DNA from: Prevotella sp. E13-27
Lineage (GTDB): Bacteria; Bacteroidota; Bacteroidia; Bacteroidales; Bacteroidaceae
NCBI RefSeq assembly: GCF_023217965.1
Contig: NZ_JALPSC010000001.1
Location: forward strand, 1,612,001 to 1,676,000
Length of the DNA stretch: 64,000 nt
Direction of reading: 5' to 3'
Every line of letters starts with the position of its first letter. Within the stretch, counting starts at the first letter, position 1. Made by a program: the position numbers and the translations under genes. The notes below the pieces were generated by a model, which was not told the origin of the DNA, searched no databases, and was given only the letters and a program-made list of their open reading frames with translations. Below are positions 61,301-64,000 of this stretch, in pieces.

Positions 61301-62951
61301 ACGTTGCCGTGGCTTTCATACTGTCAACGTTCATCTCGCCAAATCTTAGATGATCCAGTTCAGCCTCTGCTTCGAGCCAGCTTGTCTTCTTGAAGAAGTC
61401 TGTACCATAGCCTTTTGCCTTGGCGCTTGCTGTCACCTCATAGAGCTCCTGTTTAGGCATGAAGTGGTGAAGGTTCAGGTCTTTTATCTTTATGTCGGCA
61501 TCATAGCTCATGGTGTTCTGAGCGAACCATCCTTTCATCGTTACTATGCCCTTGCCTTCGCGTGCTGTGAGGTTGGCTGTGTAGCGTGGGCCGTCGGCTT
61601 TCACTATGCCGTTCATGCGCATGCCTGATGGTATGCGATAGTCTCGCATTATCGACGGGTCGGCGAGTGTCATGGCGAAACCGAGGTCATAGGTCTGTGC
61701 CTCCATGTCGAGCTGTGCTATCAGTCGCTCCGTGTCAGTGATGTTAGCTGCTGAGCCATGAGCCTTCACGCTGAATGCCGTGGGCAGCGTCATCTCCAGC
61801 TCCCTCACGAACATCTTCTCCATGTTACCGTCTATGTCGCCTCTTACTGCCAATGGCCATTCGGGCCATCGCTTGCAGAACTGTTCAGGCATATCGGCCA
61901 TGAAGAGCATAAGGTCCTGTTTGCCGAGTGAGGCGTTGAGGCCCATCTGCAACTGTCCTGGATTAATGGAGTCCATGACAGAGAAGTCGAAGGCTCCTCG
62001 TGCGCGTATATTAGAATATGGTGTCTCGATATTCAACTTAGGCAGTTTTATGCCCACAGAGTCCATGGTGACATCGCCCGACAGATGCTTCAATACTAAG
62101 CCACACTGCTCCTGTAGCGCTGCGTCACTAATCTTCACAGCCATGTTTGGCGCACAGAAATAGATGGAGTCGAGGGCAAGACGCAGATTCGAGAATGCCA
62201 GATGGTTGTAGTCCATGCCCTTTGGCGCCAGTGGCTCGTAGGGTAGGTCGTAGGTTACACTTCCTTCATCCCATCGCAGGTAGCCCACCTTGTAACTATT
62301 GTTCAGCAGGTCGATGACGCCTTTCCCTACTGTTGCATGTCCCATGCCAACGCCAATGCGCATGGAGTCGCCAGGCATGTGAACCATAATCTTTGAGCGC
62401 ATGATGCTCACACTGTCAATATTTATCAGCCAGGGAAGAGGCTCCGACGTGGTGGTATCTACTGCTGCCGTGTCACCAAGAATTATTGTAAGGTCTGCGT
62501 CGGCGAGCATAGTACCGTTAAGCTCTACTGTTCCTTCATCGAGGTCAATGCCTTTAGAGTGAACAGCCATGCGCCCAACGCTGCCCTTCACCTGAAGGTC
62601 GGCAATGAAGTCTGCTGTATTGATTTTCGCATTGTTGATTTCCAGTTCATCGATGACAACAGTCTTCTTTATCAATGGAAGAAGCCTTATATCGACAATC
62701 ACGTTGCGAATGTCGGCAATGGTGTCGGGCTGCCTAACAACAGTAACGCCTTCGATGCTCAGGTCAAGGGGAAACGACAGTCTCATCTTCTCGATTCCTA
62801 CGTCCATGCCTGTTTCTTCCGATGCTATGGCTGTCGCCTTGCCCACTGCCCAGTCTTGAACTGGTGGCAGATAGAGTATGATGGATAATATGATGAAAAT
62901 CAGGATGGGGCTAAGCAGTATGCCACCAATCCAGAGAAACACTTTTTTCAT
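58305..62951 (-). CDS. tamB: TamB-family translocation/assembly module protein
   Basis: About 1548 residues from ATG 62951 (MKKVFLWIGGILLSPIL). An upstream in-frame ATG at 63071 adds 40 residues that contain the promoter region and are unlikely to be translated. It has one N-terminal membrane anchor (about 4-28), then a long beta-rich AsmA/DUF490-type groove. The conserved C-terminal region includes SSGSMKYSLPVIPLKTFTIQ, YVEFTGDMMNPRLNLTATER and LGLDNSTD-like sequence. It bridges inner and outer membranes and is thought to move lipids or outer-membrane proteins with TamL. It is coupled to tamL. Confidence 0.92.
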   Translation of the reverse strand: MKKVFLWIGGILLSPILIFIILSIILYLPPVQDWAVGKATAIASEETGMDVGIEKMRLSFPLDLSIEGVTVVRQPDTIADIRNVIVDIRLLPLIKKTVVIDELEINNAKINTADFIADLQVKGSVGRMAVHSKGIDLDEGTVELNGTMLADADLTIILGDTAAVDTTTSEPLPWLINIDSVSIMRSKIMVHMPGDSMRIGVGMGHATVGKGVIDLLNNSYKVGYLRWDEGSVTYDLPYEPLAPKGMDYNHLAFSNLRLALDSIYFCAPNMAVKISDAALQEQCGLVLKHLSGDVTMDSVGIKLPKLNIETPYSNIRARGAFDFSVMDSINPGQLQMGLNASLGKQDLMLFMADMPEQFCKRWPEWPLAVRGDIDGNMEKMFVRELEMTLPTAFSVKAHGSAANITDTERLIAQLDMEAQTYDLGFAMTLADPSIMRDYRIPSGMRMNGIVKADGPRYTANLTAREGKGIVTMKGWFAQNTMSYDADIKIKDLNLHHFMPKQELYEVTASAKAKGYGTDFFKKTSWLEAEAELDHLRFGEMNVDSMKATATLRDGHALASVHGDNELLRGDIAVDALMDTKNVQATLSTDLRRLDLYAMNIMERPLQVGMCGHIDFNSNLDDVYKVSGLIGDIYLRDSLELYRPDDVGIMLRTEPDTTLFRMQSGDLVIKADASGGYQVLMDQFMALADSMTAQLKERTLKQDVLKAMLPTARLYVNSGRNNPLSNFLRSSADTYFKELAIDMTTSAEKGLNGGMHIYSLNADSTRIDTIRLNMRDSDHGLTYQAQVTNNRRNPQFVFNALIDGFIDKKGSTLGLRFYDDRNMLGLRLGAKATIEDDGLRVNLLPKRPTLGYREFNLNDDNYLFLRQDLKLQAKVNLIADDGTGLKIYSEDQDSTLLQDLTVTLYKMDLDKLTSSIPYVPHISGILDGDYHLMMDKNEKISVASDMQVAKMVYEDCPIGNLSTEFVYMQREDGTHAVQGTMMLDDNEIIELKGSYKNEGPGYIDANLAFIRTPMDIVNGFVPDQLMGLEGYAEGNVSIKGALDKPQVDGEVYLDQAYLVSKPYGVRLRFDDDPVRVINSKLLLENFTMYAHNNNPLNIMGEIDFHDTNRITVDMRMRATNFQLINSKQTKESIAYGKAFVNFYAMMSGRLEQLRMRGKLDVLGTTDVTYLLLDSPLSTDNLLDELVKFTDFSDSTATVVQKPTPDGLKVDMSISIDPGVHVLCGLNVDKTNYVDLLGGGDLNMKYTNDGINMTGRYTISSGSMKYSLPVIPLKTFTIQDGSYVEFTGDMMNPRLNLTATERTKAPVGREGEQSRNVTFDCGVVITKTLNDMGLEFIIDAPEDMSVSSELNAMAKEQRGKLAVTMLTTGMYLADGNTNAFSMNTALSSFLQSEINNITGNALKTMDLSVGLDNSTDATGQTHTDYSFKFAKRFWNNRMKVQIGGKVSSGNEVEGQGQSFFDNVAMEYRITPTSNQYVKLFYNQNVYDWLEGYTGEYGGGYIWKRKLNEFKEIFHIWGNDNSTAIPAVRSTNKVDSIRTNKTDSIRTNNKK

Positions 62952-62972
62952 AATATAATTAGAATCGTGGTG

Positions 62973-62980
62973 CAAAGTAA
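62973..62980 (-). promoter_or_regulatory. -7 element of the tamB-tamL operon
   Basis: TTACTTTG on the - strand, 22 bp upstream of ATG 62951. No clear TTTG is seen at -33. Its position supports the shorter tamB start. Confidence 0.55.
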
Positions 62981-63075
62981 AAGAAAAAAAATGATATAGC
63001 GAAATGAATTCTTGTTTTTTTTGTATCTCTGTATTGTCCTCTTTTGTGTTAAATTCTTGGTTTTTATGCAAAAAT

Positions 63076-63107
63076 ATTGTGAGATTGAAATAAAATAGTT
63101 ACTTTTG
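63076..63107 (+). promoter_or_regulatory. Promoter of the choice-of-anchor protein gene
   Basis: ATTG (63076-63079) and TACTTTTG (63100-63107) are 20 bp apart, about 40 bp upstream of ATG 63146. Confidence 0.65.
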
Positions 63108-63145
63108 CAGCCCAAAATGAAACAAAAACCAATAAAATAAGCATT

Positions 63146-64000
63146 ATGAAGAAACTTTACACAGCTTTCTTTGCTCTGATGGCACTTGCTACAGCGACAA
63201 CGCAGGCACAGACCATTCTCGAAGAAGATTTTGAGACAGGAGCCACAAAGTCACAGTCAACACCGCTCACACGTGGTGAGGGATGGACAGTCGTAAGCTC
63301 TTATAGCGGTACAAACTACCGTTATAACTGGTTCAATGAATATCGCGACCCTGAGTCGCAGTCGGGCGCAACGATAAGTGGCGCCGGGTGTGCTGCTTGT
63401 GACGGCCCTACAGGTGGTACTGCACCAGACGGTATGGGACCTCGTGAGGAAATTCTTCTTTCTCCGGAGCTGGATCTCAATGACAACTATCAGCTTCAGT
63501 TCTCATGGAAGGTGAGCCCCATGAACAATCGCGACAACTCGCAATATGACATACAGGTTCGTGTGGTGACAGGTGGCAACCTCAATGCAGCAGAGACGGT
63601 GTTCTCTATACATAATGAGGATATGTTGCGCGAGAGCGGCGTGGCAGTGTTCCCTATCGACACATGGGATGTGCACACCTCAAAGATTGACCTTAGCGAC
63701 TTCAAGGGTGAGAAGGTAAAGCTTGCCTTCGTATATAAGATGCAAACCACGATTGCAAACATCGTGTGGATTGACGATATCACCGTTAAGAAGTTCACAC
63801 CTGCTACAGGTCCTGTGGCTTCTATTAATCTCGATCGTTATGACTTCAAGGAAGTGTATATCGGTGAGAAGCGCTATAGCGAGGTATTCACACTGACTAA
63901 CGTTGGTAAGAACGGTCTTCAGATTACAGGTTTTGACCTTCCTGCTGGTGTTACCACAACACTCGACGCTTCTAAGGTAAACCTCCGTACGTATGACAAG
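63146..64000 (+). CDS. Secreted choice-of-anchor-J-type protein (3' end outside window)
   Basis: An open frame from ATG 63146 to the window end (285 codons). A signal peptide (MKKLYTAFFALMALATATTQAQ) is followed by a jelly-roll-like domain: ILEEDFETG, GWTVVSSYSG, LSPELDLNDNYQLQFSWKVS and VKLAFVYKMQTTIANIVWIDDITV, the layout of MAM/choice-of-anchor-J domains. From about residue 230 (INLDRYDFKEVYIGEKRYSEVFTLTNVG) an Ig-like DUF1573/ASH-type domain begins. Such proteins are exported and often continue into a catalytic domain, which cannot be seen here. Confidence 0.82.
   Translation, partial: MKKLYTAFFALMALATATTQAQTILEEDFETGATKSQSTPLTRGEGWTVVSSYSGTNYRYNWFNEYRDPESQSGATISGAGCAACDGPTGGTAPDGMGPREEILLSPELDLNDNYQLQFSWKVSPMNNRDNSQYDIQVRVVTGGNLNAAETVFSIHNEDMLRESGVAVFPIDTWDVHTSKIDLSDFKGEKVKLAFVYKMQTTIANIVWIDDITVKKFTPATGPVASINLDRYDFKEVYIGEKRYSEVFTLTNVGKNGLQITGFDLPAGVTTTLDASKVNLRTYDK

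Noticed and set aside
62952..63071. 40-residue N-terminal extension of TamB
   Set aside because: The extra residues are polar and would be coded upstream of the likely transcription start; MKKVFLWIGGI at 62951 gives a proper membrane anchor.
1..64000. tRNA, rRNA, invertible promoter sites with an invertase, and transposase genes
   Set aside because: None was recognised by eye; degenerate or very short ones could have been missed.

Overview
The window looks like a chromosomal segment of a Bacteroidales bacterium, most likely Prevotella/Segatella-like. The basis is the Bacteroidetes-type promoters (TAnnTTTG, often with an upstream TTTG about 20 bp away), the TamL/TamB outer-membrane pair, a DUF4827-type lipoprotein, and secreted proteins of the kind this group makes. 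No rRNA, tRNA, CRISPR array or transposase was seen.

Region 1 (1-18.4 kb, + strand) is an exopolysaccharide/capsule operon. It has a DegT aminotransferase, a frameshifted sugar-transfer ATP-grasp, a Wzx flippase, a Wzy-like polymerase, several GT2 and GT4 glycosyltransferases, an O-acetyltransferase, a WecG/TagA transferase, a Wzc tyrosine autokinase with a Tyr/Gly tail, and a PF14907-type nucleotidyltransferase. It ends in a stub of an initiating sugar transferase. A self-promoted AAA ATPase (7534-8706) sits in the middle, and an orphan glycosyltransferase 5' end lies just upstream of it.

Region 2 (18.6-41.8 kb, + strand) is a second polysaccharide cluster. It has its own flippase, polymerase, glycosyltransferases and WecG, and is rich in decoration enzymes: five intact ATP-grasp genes plus one broken one, a saccharopine/alanine dehydrogenase-like enzyme, a ChbG/YdjC deacetylase, a CapA-like protein, a GNAT, a TagD-like cytidylyltransferase next to LicD, a nitroreductase, a pyruvyltransferase and two acyltransferases. 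The gene set suggests a polymer carrying amino-acid or peptide, phospho-alcohol, pyruvyl and acyl groups. A segment of about 380 bp (wecG tail plus nucleotidyltransferase start) occurs on both sides of this cluster (16984-17363 and 41277-41656), so Region 2 is framed as a roughly 24-kb cassette between direct repeats.

Region 3 (41.8-50.8 kb) is housekeeping: an acyl-CoA dehydrogenase / small ORF / EtfA / EtfB operon (- strand), divergent from a tandem SGNH esterase (+), then GlmM-type phosphohexomutase with a DUF4827-like lipoprotein, and a DHH phosphoesterase (- strand).

Region 4 (50.8-64 kb) has a 1-kb scar containing fragments of several genes, a large secreted repeat-domain protein (+), a sugar nucleotidyltransferase, TamL and TamB (-), and the start of a secreted choice-of-anchor protein running off the end (+).

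A recurring feature is short tandem repeats of fixed period, both intergenic and in frame inside genes: 7-mers at 18168, 27374, 55808 and 55875; 6-mers at 40875; 9-mers at 48171; 18-mers at 16849. All product names come from reading sequence motifs by eye; no database search was run.
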